A stretch of DNA of 64,000 nt, from NCBI GenBank assembly GCA_964582475.1, contig CAZOQS010000001.1:453172-517171 (forward strand), written 5' to 3'. Position 1 is the first letter of the stretch, and each line of letters opens with the position of its first letter. Below, one piece after another: positions 8,640-16,342 of the stretch. The position numbers and the translations under genes are program-made. This DNA is from JAGOTP01 sp964582475 (GTDB lineage Bacteria; Patescibacteriota; Patescibacteriia; 2-12-FULL-60-25). The notes under the pieces were generated by a model. That model was not told where the DNA came from, ran no database searches, and was given only the letters and a program-made list of their open reading frames with translations.

Positions 8640-9197
8640 ATGAATTCTCCCGATCGAAGAATTGAAGCCGTCTTGTTTGCGGTCGCGCGCGCCATGTCCT
8701 TCCGAGAATTGGCGACGATTCTTGAGTTGTCTGTGGATGAGGTCCGTGAGGCGACAGATATCCTTCAGGAACGTTTTCGGACTTCGGAAGCAGGGTTACA
8801 GCTCGTCATGCAGGGAACAGAGGTAGAACTTGTGACGCACGGAGAGCTGGGAGAAGATGTTCGACGTGCGGTGAAGCAAGAGGCGGCGTCAGAGCTCTCA
8901 AAAGCAGCGCTTGAAACCTTGGCAATCTTGGCGTATCGCGGCCCGTTGACCCGACCTGAAATTGAGCAGGTTCGTGGGGTCCAGTCCGCCATGATGATTC
9001 GCAACTTAATGGTTCGTGGCTTAGTTGAGCCGCACACAGACGAACGGTTGGGCCAGCCGACGTATTGCGTCACCTTAAACTTCTTCAAGCAGCTCGGACT
9101 GCCTTCCGTGGAGAGCCTTCCCGACTACGAAACACTCCGTCATTCGCCGACCGTGGTTCAGATCCTCGACGAGATGACCGCTCCGAAGGTATCATAG
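8640..9197 (+). CDS. scpB: Segregation and condensation protein B
   Basis: A 185-residue protein with two winged-helix domains. Typical features are the start RRIEAVLFAVARAMSFREL, the middle LSKAALETLAILAYRGPLTRPEIEQVRGV and the end GQPTYCVTLNFFKQLGLPSVESLP. It works as a dimer on the ScpA kleisin of the SMC complex. It sits 5 bp downstream of scpA, as is usual. A D,D-carboxypeptidase gene starts 5 bp after its stop, so all three are likely in one transcript with aspS. Confidence 0.93.
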   Translation: MNSPDRRIEAVLFAVARAMSFRELATILELSVDEVREATDILQERFRTSEAGLQLVMQGTEVELVTHGELGEDVRRAVKQEAASELSKAALETLAILAYRGPLTRPEIEQVRGVQSAMMIRNLMVRGLVEPHTDERLGQPTYCVTLNFFKQLGLPSVESLPDYETLRHSPTVVQILDEMTAPKVS

Positions 9198-9202
9198 GCC
9201 CT

Positions 9203-10159
9203 ATGTTCGCCGAGTCCTTTATCACATTGGGCGCCCTGCTCGCGCTCCAAGTCCCCCTGGCTCGAGACCTGCCAACGGCGATTGCTGCTGTTGATGCCCT
9301 GCCTGCGGCACGCTACGTGGCTCCGATGGCCCCCGTTCCTCGGAAAACCGAGATTGAACGCTTGGGGGTGGCTGTCTCGGCCCAGTCTGCGAGCGTCATC
9401 GACGTTGCGACTGGACGCGTCCTCTTTGAAAAAGAGGCTAACAAGCCACACCCGATCGCGAGTTTAACCAAACTCGTAACTGCGATGACGGTGCTGGATG
9501 ATCGTCCCGACATGAAGGAGATGCTGACGATCTTGCCGGAAGATGATCCACGTGAAGGAAAGACGGTGCTGCCGATTGGGGGAAAATTCACACGGGAAGA
9601 ATTGTTCCATGCGCTTTTGATTGGCTCCGTAAATACGGCAGGGAATACCTTAGCGCGTACATCCAAAGGGGGAATGACCGGATTCGTGGAACGCATGAAC
9701 GCAAAAGCAAAGGATCTTCATTTGTTGCAAGGAAAGTTTGTTGAGCCCACCGGTCTTGAACCCGACAACCAAGCGTCGGCGCGCGACGTAGCGATTTTGT
9801 TGCGTACCGCGTTGTCCTATCCAGAGATCCGCGAAACGACAGAGCGCTCGGCCCTCACGCTGCCGAACCGCCTCACCGGAAAGACGATCGAGGTGAATTC
9901 AACCAACTTATTGCTCGGCTCTTTTTTGAACAAGAATCCGTATCGGATCGTTGCGGCGAAGACAGGCTCACTTCCGGAGGCTGGCTACTGTTTGGCTCAA
10001 GCCACCCGTAAAGAAGGTTCCGGTGAAATCATCGCCGTCGTCCTCGGAAGCACAGACCACTTTGTCCGCTTCCAAGACGCCAAAGCCCTAACCTTCTGGG
10101 CCTTCGACGCCTTCACCTGGCCCACCCCCATCAGCGCCCGTCTCTCAACCAAGCAATAA
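9203..10159 (+). CDS. Serine-type D-Ala-D-Ala carboxypeptidase (S11 family)
   Basis: A 318-residue penicillin-binding protein of the DacA type. It has a hydrophobic N terminus that can serve as signal peptide or anchor (MFAESFITLGALLALQVPLA) and all three active-site motifs: SLTK (SxxK) near residue 88, SVN (SxN) near 149, and KTGS near 254. It trims the terminal D-Ala from peptidoglycan stem peptides outside the membrane. The ATG at 9203 lies right after scpB; a longer in-frame opening would overlap scpB and is rejected. No C-terminal PBP5-like domain is evident. Confidence 0.88.
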   Translation: MFAESFITLGALLALQVPLARDLPTAIAAVDALPAARYVAPMAPVPRKTEIERLGVAVSAQSASVIDVATGRVLFEKEANKPHPIASLTKLVTAMTVLDDRPDMKEMLTILPEDDPREGKTVLPIGGKFTREELFHALLIGSVNTAGNTLARTSKGGMTGFVERMNAKAKDLHLLQGKFVEPTGLEPDNQASARDVAILLRTALSYPEIRETTERSALTLPNRLTGKTIEVNSTNLLLGSFLNKNPYRIVAAKTGSLPEAGYCLAQATRKEGSGEIIAVVLGSTDHFVRFQDAKALTFWAFDAFTWPTPISARLSTKQ

Positions 10160-10169
10160 TCTCCCCACC

Positions 10170-10198
10170 TTGCCAGGATCCCAGCTGATTGTTAGACT
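10170..10198 (+). promoter_or_regulatory. Promoter of tRNA-Met
   Basis: TTGCCA at 10170-10175, a 17-bp spacer, and TAGACT at 10193-10198. The same two hexamers with the same spacing precede the tRNA-Asn gene. The tRNA starts about 120 bp downstream, so the transcript would carry a leader of roughly 115 nt that contains a small CCTGG-tagcaa-CCAGG-type hairpin; no gene is seen in that leader. Confidence 0.65.
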
Positions 10199-10319
10199 CG
10201 TGACCGTATTTGTTTGTCATACTTGCGCAGCGTAGCGAAGCAAACCGGAGGCATGTTGCAGACCCAAGTGAGCCTGGTAGCAACCAGGTGAACGGGTGGT
10301 CAGCAACATAGGCCGAGGA

Positions 10320-10396
10320 GGCGGGATAGCTCAATCGGTTAGAGCGCGGGACTCATAAGCCCGAGGTTGGCAGTTCGATTCTGCCTCCCGCTACCA
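10320..10396 (+). tRNA. tRNA-Met (anticodon CAT, elongator type)
   Basis: A 77-nt cloverleaf with encoded CCA. Acceptor GGCGGGA/TCCCGCT (G1 pairs with T72 as a wobble), anticodon stem CGGGA with loop CTCATAA (anticodon CAT), T loop TTCGATT. It lacks the initiator features, so it is the elongator; a lysidine-modified tRNA-Ile2 cannot be excluded from sequence alone. Confidence 0.88.
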
Positions 10397-10430
10397 ACAA
10401 ACCCATCGGAGAAATCCGGTGGTTTTGTTT
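10397..10430 (+). terminator. Intrinsic terminator after tRNA-Met
   Basis: A hairpin with CGGA-gaaa-TCCG at the tip, extended by CC/GG pairs and an A-rich/T-rich base, ending in GGTTTTGTTT. It starts directly after the CCA. Confidence 0.75.
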
Positions 10431-10454
10431 ATGCGCGGGAGCCGTATGTAGGAA

Positions 10455-10494
10455 CACGCCCGTGGACAAACAGACGTTTGTCCGGCCGGGCGTG
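10455..10494 (-). repeat. Two-arm inverted repeat downstream of the Pro-rich gene
   Basis: Outer arms CACGCCCG and CGGGCGTG (8 bp, perfect) enclose GGACAAAC-agac-GTTTGTCC (8 bp, perfect). It lies 12 bp beyond the stop codon of the reverse-strand gene. No T tract follows on that strand, so it is not a standard intrinsic terminator. Confidence 0.7.
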
Positions 10495-10506
10495 CTGAGG
10501 AGGGGA

Positions 10507-10959
10507 TCAGCCCTTCTTAGGGATGGGCTGAGGGGGAGTCGAGAAGACGTACTTCAGCTCCGGAAAGTCGATCACGAGCTCGCGAAGAAACTCTTCACGC
10601 TTCTTGCTACTCTCATTCTCCGACCGCCATTCAGCGAGGGCCCAGTGGAGGTAGCCGATCACGAGCTCACGCTGCTTGGGCTTGGTCTTGGGCGGAGGAG
10701 CGGGGAGCGTGGCGGGCCGTCCAGACCGTTTATCCTTGAATCGAGGGACTCGCGCAGGCGGCGGAAGCGGCGGGATGTTCACCGCGACCATGCTGGGAGG
10801 CGCGACCGGCGGGATCGTCTGGACCTCCTCCGGAGCGAGATCGACAACCTCTTCTTCCTGAGGCGCGGGCGCTGGGGCGGCGGGGGCCTGACGAGTTGCG
10901 TTGGACGGTGCGGCGCGTGGGACGCGCGGTGGCGGACGATGGGTCTTCGGCTTAGCCAT
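10507..10959 (-). CDS. Proline-rich hypothetical protein
   Basis: A 150-residue protein with a basic start (MAKPKTHRPPPRVPR) and an Ala/Pro/Glu-rich, probably disordered segment to about residue 95. It ends in a short helical region (about 100-135, YLHWALAEWRSENESSKKREEF) and the motif LVIDFPELKYVF. A clear ribosome site (AAGGAG) lies 6 bp before the ATG. No signal peptide or known family. GC and codon use differ strongly from the flanking host genes. It is a single gene closed by an inverted repeat. Confidence 0.6.
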   Translation of the reverse strand: MAKPKTHRPPPRVPRAAPSNATRQAPAAPAPAPQEEEVVDLAPEEVQTIPPVAPPSMVAVNIPPLPPPARVPRFKDKRSGRPATLPAPPPKTKPKQRELVIGYLHWALAEWRSENESSKKREEFLRELVIDFPELKYVFSTPPQPIPKKG

Positions 10960-11124
10960 GGAGGACTCCTTCTTGGTGATCTATCCGTGTCTTGCAGGCT
11001 AGCGCGATCCGGCGGGAGTGTCTAGCAGCTTTTGATATATAAATTTCACTGAATGTAGCCAAAAAGTAGACATATGCGTTGAGTCACTCATAGAAAAATG
11101 CTATTCTCTTGGCATCAGATCGAT

Positions 11125-11601
11125 ATGTTTCTCACGACCCATGCGTTGATCGGTGCCCTCGTTGCGAACCAGTTTCCCCATCACCCGCTCATTTCGTTCG
11201 CCTGTGGAATGGCCTCCCATTTTTTGACGGATATTATTCCACATGGAGATTCAAAACTCTATAAAGATTACGTCACAGGTTCAAAAAAGAAGGTGCGAAA
11301 AGCAGTTGCCTACGTCATGATCGATGGCATTGTGGCTATTTATACGGTGCTTTTTCTGCTTAATGCAGGACTTCCTTCAGATAAGCTTACTCTGACGCTT
11401 GGAATTGCGGGTGGCGTCCTGCCTGACTTATTGGTCGGAATCTACGAAGTGACACGTATTCCTGGCTTGCGCTGGTTTCATCGGTTGCATTTCTTTTTCC
11501 ACAACCTCGTGACCTCACGCAAAGGGGACGTGGCCTTCCGTTCAGGGCTCGCGATTCAATTTAGCTTGCTCGCCTTGGTTTGCGTTCGATTATTCTACTA
11601 A
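11125..11601 (+). CDS. Inner-membrane protein of the YdjM / metal-dependent hydrolase-like family
   Basis: A 158-residue membrane protein. It begins MFLTTHALIGALVAN and contains MASHFLTDIIPHGDSK near residue 35 and GGVLPDLL near 110. The spacing of His and Asp (TTHALIG, SHFLTDIIPHGD) matches the YdjM-like family of membrane proteins with putative metal ligands. Three to four hydrophobic helices are visible. An in-frame ATG lies nine codons upstream (11098) and is a possible alternative start. The function is not established in the family. Confidence 0.7.
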   Translation: MFLTTHALIGALVANQFPHHPLISFACGMASHFLTDIIPHGDSKLYKDYVTGSKKKVRKAVAYVMIDGIVAIYTVLFLLNAGLPSDKLTLTLGIAGGVLPDLLVGIYEVTRIPGLRWFHRLHFFFHNLVTSRKGDVAFRSGLAIQFSLLALVCVRLFY

Positions 11602-11613
11602 GACGGGCCGCGA

Positions 11614-11642
11614 TTGACGGTCATAGCCAAGTTCGGTAGGAT
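11614..11642 (+). promoter_or_regulatory. Promoter of tRNA-fMet
   Basis: TTGACG at 11614-11619, a 17-bp spacer, TAGGAT at 11637-11642, 18 bp before the tRNA. Confidence 0.8.
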
Positions 11643-11660
11643 ACGGCGAAGTTGCAATGT

Positions 11661-11737
11661 AGCGGGGTAGAGCAGCCAGGTAGCTCGTCGGGCCCATAAC
11701 CCGAAGGTCACCGGTTCAAATCCGGTCCCCGCAACCA
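11661..11737 (+). tRNA. Initiator tRNA-fMet (anticodon CAT)
   Basis: A 77-nt tRNA with encoded CCA. The three G-C pairs of the initiator anticodon stem are present (TCGGG/CCCGA around loop CCCATAA), as is the AGCAGCCAGGTAGCTCGTCGG D-arm region. The acceptor stem leaves position 1 unpaired with 72, as initiators require, but here it reads A1 against A72 rather than the common C1 against A72. Confidence 0.93.
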
Positions 11738-11738
11738 A

Positions 11739-11772
11739 GAAAAACACATCGTGAAAGCGATGTGTTTTTCTA
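11739..11772 (+). terminator. Intrinsic terminator after tRNA-fMet
   Basis: AGAAAAACACATCG and CGATGTGTTTTTCT form a perfect 14-bp stem with a 6-nt loop and a T run. Confidence 0.9.
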
Positions 11773-11801
11773 TTGGTGCAAAACACCGTATACATACGCA
11801 G

Positions 11802-11847
11802 ACACCCTCACCAGAAAGGCGCAGAGTGCTGCGGCCGGTGAGGGTGT
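11802..11847 (-). repeat. Two-arm inverted repeat abutting the stop codon of the next gene
   Basis: Outer arms ACACCCTCACC and GGTGAGGGTGT (11 bp, perfect) surround an inner CGCAG-agtg-CTGCG hairpin (11820-11833). It starts one base after the TAG stop of the reverse-strand gene. No T tract follows. Confidence 0.75.
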
Positions 11848-11848
11848 T

Positions 11849-12400
11849 CTAGTGACTACCTACGATGGACGTAGGAGCCAGCTGGTAGAGTCGAATGAGT
11901 GCGTCGATGATTTGCCAGGCCTCATCGTCGCTCACGTTGATTTCCCTTTCTTTATTGGGTCTACCCGACAAGAGCTCAGTGATCTCTTCGAGACGGTTGG
12001 GCCCACGGTTGAAGCGATCTTCCATCTGCCCAACGAGGGCCGAGGGGATGATCACGGAGTGGGTGGCATCCTCGAGGTTCATCGTCACGGACCAATTGTC
12101 CTCGAGATCGTCAGATGGGGCATTCTTGACGAACTGCACAGCCGAGTGATGTTCGCCTCGCGTCCCTGAGTAAACGTCGATACCGACGGCGAGGTACTCC
12201 TTCTTGTCGAGCAGCATGCTCGCGTTCAAGGTCCAGCCGTTGTGCCTGGCTTCTAGGCTGAGACACCCCACATGTACTTCAGTGACCGGTGCGCTGATCC
12301 CGGCCTTTTCGACTTCTCTGACGATTCTCTCCCAGTGCGCGTACGCCCTGGGAAAGGCCTTAGAGACTCGTTCTACGACGGATGATCGATCGATCGTCAT
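11849..12400 (-). CDS. Hypothetical protein
   Basis: A 183-residue soluble protein that I do not recognise. An N-terminal helical part (ERVSKAFPRAYAHWERIVREVEKAG) is followed by strands (TEVHVGCLSLEARHNGWTLNASMLL, YLAVGIDVYSG, NWSVTMNLEDATHSVIIP) and a C-terminal helix (DDEAWQIIDALIRLYQL). The start is set at the ATG at 12398-12400 because GGGGAGG lies 6 bp before it. GC content and codon use are higher than in the neighbours, pointing to transfer. It stands alone between two tRNA genes. Confidence 0.6.
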   Translation of the reverse strand: MTIDRSSVVERVSKAFPRAYAHWERIVREVEKAGISAPVTEVHVGCLSLEARHNGWTLNASMLLDKKEYLAVGIDVYSGTRGEHHSAVQFVKNAPSDDLEDNWSVTMNLEDATHSVIIPSALVGQMEDRFNRGPNRLEEITELLSGRPNKEREINVSDDEAWQIIDALIRLYQLAPTSIVGSH

Positions 12401-12500
12401 TGTCGCCTCCCCGTGTTCCTGAACATACGGAATGTATGGTGAAAGAACTCTAGATATTGTCATAAAAAAGCAATTTTGTCAAAAATAAAGGCGTTATACA

Positions 12501-12530
12501 AAAAAACTCTCGCGTGTGCGAGAGTTTTTT
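12501..12530 (-). terminator. Intrinsic terminator after tRNA-Leu(CAA)
   Basis: AAAAAACTCTCGC-gtgt-GCGAGAGTTTTTT is a perfect 13-bp stem. It can act on both strands and lies directly beyond the CCA end of the reverse-strand tRNA. Confidence 0.9.
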
Positions 12531-12531
12531 G

Positions 12532-12618
12532 TGGTGCCGGGAGAGAGAATCGAACTCTCATGACCTTTCGATCGCAGGATTTTGAGTCCTGTGCGTCTAC
12601 CAATTCCGCCATCCCGGC
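12532..12618 (-). tRNA. tRNA-Leu (anticodon CAA)
   Basis: An 87-nt class II tRNA on the reverse strand with encoded CCA. Acceptor GCCGGGA/TCCCGGC, anticodon stem CAGGA/TCCTG with loop CTCAAAA (anticodon CAA), long variable arm, T loop TTCGATT. Confidence 0.95.
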
Positions 12619-12636
12619 TAACAAATTTACTTGCAG

Positions 12637-12666
12637 AGGATAGCGGGTTCTTTGCCGCTCGGTCAA
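12637..12666 (-). promoter_or_regulatory. Promoter of tRNA-Leu(CAA)
   Basis: On the reverse strand: TTGACC (12661-12666), 18-bp spacer, TATCCT (12637-12642), 18 bp before the tRNA. Confidence 0.7.
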
Positions 12667-12725
12667 GATGGGTGGTGTGTGGGCAGGGGAAGAGGCCTCT
12701 TGGGTATGGTATACTTGTCGACGAC

Positions 12726-14435
12726 ATGACGCTCTTTGCTGAACTCTCTGTTCTTTTTTTGGCAGCCGCTGGAGTGGCCTTTCTTTTTCAATTACTGCGC
12801 TTGCCGGCGGTTGTTGGGTATCTGCTCGTTGGGCTTGGGCTAGGTCCATTCGCCCTAGGGATTCTTCAATCCTCGGAGCTCTTTGAGTTGCTCGCGCAGG
12901 TGGGGATGTGCGCGTTGCTTTTTTCGGTGGGGCTCCATGTAAACGCGAAAGCGATCAAAGAGATGGGGACGACGGTCTTGAAGATCGGTTTCATCCAGCT
13001 CGCGTTAAACGTGTGTCTTGGGTTGGTGATCGGCCGAGTCGTTGGGTTTAGTTGGTTCGCCTCAGCCCTCTTGGGAGCGGCGCTCTCGTTTAATAGTACG
13101 GTTCTGGCACTTCGTTCATTAGGTGAGCGAGGAGATCTGGGTCGAGCACACGGGAAAATTACGACCGGTATTCTCCTCTTGCAGGATATCTTTGCCACCA
13201 TCGTTTTACTGATCGTCGGGATTGCTCCGTTGCAGGGCGGTGCGTCGGGAATATTCCTCGTTTTGGGAAAGGGGATTGCGCTTCTGCTCGTGGTGATGGG
13301 GATGTCGCATACTCTCCTGCCAAAGATTGTCGAACGTGCAGCTAGATCTCAAGAACTACTTGCGATTGGTTCGTTAGCCTTTGCGCTTGGGATGGCGCTG
13401 GCGTTTCATCAGGTGGGTTGGTCGTATGAGTTGGGAGCCTTGTTGGCTGGTATCTGCTTGGCGAATACGACGTATCGCTTTGAGATTGAATCGAAGTTGA
13501 AGCCGATGCGAGAGTTGTTCCTCGTTGTTTTCTTTGTCTTGTTGGGAACGCGCGTTGATCCGGGGACGTTACGTTCTGGCTGGCAGATAGCGCTGGTCCT
13601 GGCCTTCTGCATTTTATGTATCAATCCGTTAGTGATTGGGCGATTGATGAGACACTTCGGTCAGGGGCGAGCCCCCTCTTTGCTGGTTGCCGTTCACTTG
13701 TCTCATTTGAGTGAGTTTTCGCTTCTGCTCCTGTTTGTGGCGGGTCGGGCGATGGCGTTGCCGGTCAGTTTTGTTTCTGCGATTACGGTCGCTGTAGGGG
13801 TAACCATGTTAGGAGGAAGTTTGTATATGAGTCATGCGGATCGGATTCGTCTGTTTATTGAGCGGGTATTTCATAAGCAGCGAGAGCGCACACCTGGAAA
13901 AAAGAATGAATTCTCTGAAGAGTATGACGTGATCTTGTTCGGCTGCCACCGCATCGGAAGCGACTTCCTACCCTCCCTGAGGAAGATGAAGGCGAAGTAC
14001 CTCGTGGTTGATTTTGATCCAGAGGCAATCGCGGATTTGGAGACGCATGGGATCCCTTGTCGCTATGGGGATGTCGAAGACCAGGAGTTCCTACGTGAAA
14101 TTGGGGTTCAAAAGGCGAAGCTCGTCATCTCAACGATCCCTGATCATCAAGCTAGCCTTGCGTTACTCGCTTTGCGTCGTCGTATGCGTCCAATCGGCGC
14201 CACGATCCTGGTTGCACATACGATTGAATCGGCCTTATCGATGTATCGCCAAGGAGCGGCCTATGTCATCCTGCCGCATGTCTTGGGTGGGAATTATGCC
14301 TCCCAGTTGATCGAGACGCATGGTCTGACGAAAGACGCTCTCGAACATGAGCGTGCCCGCCACATCGCGCACCTGAAGACAAGAGGGAACTTTGTGTCCT
14401 CGGCGCCTATGCTGACGCATGGGCGTTGGCGTTAG
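12726..14435 (+). CDS. Kef-type monovalent cation:proton antiporter with RCK domain
   Basis: A 569-residue CPA2 transporter. About residues 1-390 form 11-13 membrane helices with family features such as LLRLPAVVGYLLVGLGLGPFALG near the N terminus and LGAALSFNSTVLALRSLG. From about residue 405 there is a cytoplasmic TrkA-N (RCK) nucleotide-binding domain: DVILFGCHRIGSDFLPSL, VDFDPEAIADLETHG, RYGDVEDQEFL. No TrkA-C domain is evident. It is expected to move K+ or Na+ against protons under nucleotide control. The ATG at 12726 follows a TATACT box; an upstream in-frame opening runs into the tRNA and is rejected. Confidence 0.85.
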   Translation: MTLFAELSVLFLAAAGVAFLFQLLRLPAVVGYLLVGLGLGPFALGILQSSELFELLAQVGMCALLFSVGLHVNAKAIKEMGTTVLKIGFIQLALNVCLGLVIGRVVGFSWFASALLGAALSFNSTVLALRSLGERGDLGRAHGKITTGILLLQDIFATIVLLIVGIAPLQGGASGIFLVLGKGIALLLVVMGMSHTLLPKIVERAARSQELLAIGSLAFALGMALAFHQVGWSYELGALLAGICLANTTYRFEIESKLKPMRELFLVVFFVLLGTRVDPGTLRSGWQIALVLAFCILCINPLVIGRLMRHFGQGRAPSLLVAVHLSHLSEFSLLLLFVAGRAMALPVSFVSAITVAVGVTMLGGSLYMSHADRIRLFIERVFHKQRERTPGKKNEFSEEYDVILFGCHRIGSDFLPSLRKMKAKYLVVDFDPEAIADLETHGIPCRYGDVEDQEFLREIGVQKAKLVISTIPDHQASLALLALRRRMRPIGATILVAHTIESALSMYRQGAAYVILPHVLGGNYASQLIETHGLTKDALEHERARHIAHLKTRGNFVSSAPMLTHGRWR

Positions 14436-14537
14436 GCCCTCTTTTTCTCGCATATCTCACCACCTTGCGACGGGGGCGTTCCTCGTCTACACTGACCCCG
14501 TTTGCTGACGTTCCTCAAATCAACATCGACCCTTGGT

Positions 14538-15326
14538 ATGGCGCGTATTATTTCCATCGTTAATCAAAAAGGAGGAGTCGGAAAAACGACCACGGCCATT
14601 AACTTGGGCGCGTATCTTGCGGAGCTCGGAAAATTCGTCTTAATTGTAGATTTGGACCCCCAGGCGAACGCGACCTCGGGGATTGGGATCGATCACCGTC
14701 AGATCGAGCGGGGAGTCTACGAAGCGGTCCTCGGTCAAGCGTCCTTCAAAGAGATCGCCCAACCAACCGCCCACGTCGGTCTACGCATTGCTCCTTCCAC
14801 GAATGCGCTCGCGGGCTTGAACGTGGAATTGGTCGGCATGGAGCAGCGCGAATTCAAACTCCGGGATGCGCTGCGTGAGATCAGAAACGATTACGACTTT
14901 ATTTTGATTGACTGCCCACCAACGCTCGGCTTGATCACCTTGAACGGCTTGGTGGCGGGCGACGAGATTTTGATCCCCGTGCAGGCGGAATACTATGCGC
15001 TTGAAGGGCTAGGGCAGCTGCTCGAGACCGTCCAGCTGGTTCAGGACCGTCTACGTCCAGAGGTGGATATCCTCGGTGCCGTGATTACCATGTATGATGG
15101 TCGCACAAAACTTTCTGATGATGTGTTGCAAGAGTTGTACAAATATTTCCCAAATAATATATTCCGTTCCGTGATTCCAAGAAACGTTCGGTTGGCGGAA
15201 GCCCCGTCCTTTGGCCGCAGCATTGCGCATTTTGATGGCGGGTCTAAAGGGGCAAAGGCGTATGAGCGTCTCGCGCGTGAAGTGTTAGAGCGTGAAGTTA
15301 ACCACTACCATATTCGTACCTTATGA
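14538..15326 (+). CDS. parA: Chromosome-partitioning ATPase ParA/Soj
   Basis: A 262-residue Walker-type ATPase. It starts MARIISIVNQKGGVGKTTTA with the deviant Walker A (KGGVGKTT), then has DLDPQANAT and the Walker B segment DYDFILIDCPPTLG. It binds DNA when ATP-bound and works with ParB to separate origins. The ATG at 14538 is used because the KGGVGKTT loop normally starts near residue 10. Its stop overlaps the parB start (ATGA), so the two are translationally coupled. Confidence 0.94.
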   Translation: MARIISIVNQKGGVGKTTTAINLGAYLAELGKFVLIVDLDPQANATSGIGIDHRQIERGVYEAVLGQASFKEIAQPTAHVGLRIAPSTNALAGLNVELVGMEQREFKLRDALREIRNDYDFILIDCPPTLGLITLNGLVAGDEILIPVQAEYYALEGLGQLLETVQLVQDRLRPEVDILGAVITMYDGRTKLSDDVLQELYKYFPNNIFRSVIPRNVRLAEAPSFGRSIAHFDGGSKGAKAYERLAREVLEREVNHYHIRTL

Positions 15327-16339
15327 TGCCCTCCCGTCCCTCTGGTCTTGGTCGAGGTTTAGGCGCAATTATCCCGCCTAAGGTTCCGACCGGTATGCCG
15401 TCCTCGGGACCTGCCCCTGTTCAGGCTCCAGCGCCTGTTTCGCCACCCTCTGAGGCGGAGAGTTCTGTTTTGTCTTCCGTGAGCCCTGAGCGCGTTGAGG
15501 CGGTTCCTGCGAACCTTCCCGTTCAGGAGCGTGCGGTCGTAGAAGAGGTGCCACCCGTTGATGGCCAGATGCAGGTTCGTCACATCTCGCTCGATCTCAT
15601 CAAACGCAACCCGTTCCAGCCGCGTACGCATTTTTCTCACGACGAGCTCGAAGAATTGATGGGGAGCATCAAAGAGCATGGCTTGTTGCAGCCATTGGTT
15701 GTGATGCCTGCGAGTCCGGATGGGACGCATCAATTGATTGCGGGTGAACGCCGTTTTCGTGCGATGTCGATTTTGGGAGAGAAAACAGCCCCGGTTATCA
15801 TTCGAGAGGCGACCGAGCAGCAGCAGCTCGAGATCGCCATCATCGAGAACATCCAGCGCCAAGATTTGAATGCCTTAGAAGAAGCGACTGCCTATGCGCG
15901 TTTGGCGGATGAGTTTGGTCTGACGCAGGAAGAGATCGCCTTGAAAGTAGGGAAGAGTCGTTCTCAAGTCGCGAATACGATTCGCTTACTTGTTTTACCA
16001 AAAGAAATTCGTGATGCTGTCGTGGAAGGAAAGATTAGTGCTTCCAATGCGCGGACGCTGCTTGCCCTCGCAACCGATGAGGAGCGTTTGAAGTTATTCC
16101 GTACCCTCATCAATGAAGGCTTGACGGTGCGTCAGGTGGAGGACCGTGTTTCTGTACGTCGCCCATCGACGCTCAAAGATCCAAATATTTCCGATTTAGA
16201 GTTCCGCTTACGCGATCAGCTCCATTGCCGTGTTGAGATTCGCAAAAACGTCCGTGGTGCCGGAGAAGTGCGGCTACGCTTTGCTTCAGACGAAGAATTG
16301 AAGCGCTTGATCGCTCAGTTGAGTCAGGACGTTGGCTAA
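15323..16339 (+). CDS. parB: Chromosome-partitioning protein ParB/Spo0J
   Basis: A 338-residue protein. The start (SRPSGLGRGLGAIIP) is the ParA-stimulating peptide typical of ParB. A Pro/Ser/Val-rich linker runs to about residue 85. Next is the ParB N-terminal CTP-binding domain (KRNPFQPRTHF, LIAGERRFRAM, IIENIQRQDLNALEEA) and a helix-turn-helix (LTQEEIALKVGKSRSQVANTIRLL). A C-terminal dimerisation part follows. It binds parS sites and slides as a clamp. It overlaps parA by 4 bp and converges on relA. Confidence 0.94.
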   Translation: MMPSRPSGLGRGLGAIIPPKVPTGMPSSGPAPVQAPAPVSPPSEAESSVLSSVSPERVEAVPANLPVQERAVVEEVPPVDGQMQVRHISLDLIKRNPFQPRTHFSHDELEELMGSIKEHGLLQPLVVMPASPDGTHQLIAGERRFRAMSILGEKTAPVIIREATEQQQLEIAIIENIQRQDLNALEEATAYARLADEFGLTQEEIALKVGKSRSQVANTIRLLVLPKEIRDAVVEGKISASNARTLLALATDEERLKLFRTLINEGLTVRQVEDRVSVRRPSTLKDPNISDLEFRLRDQLHCRVEIRKNVRGAGEVRLRFASDEELKRLIAQLSQDVG

Positions 16340-16342
16340 AAG

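Noticed and set aside
9065..9202. A longer start for the D,D-carboxypeptidase
   Set aside because: It would overlap scpB by more than 130 bp; the ATG at 9203 directly precedes a hydrophobic signal segment.
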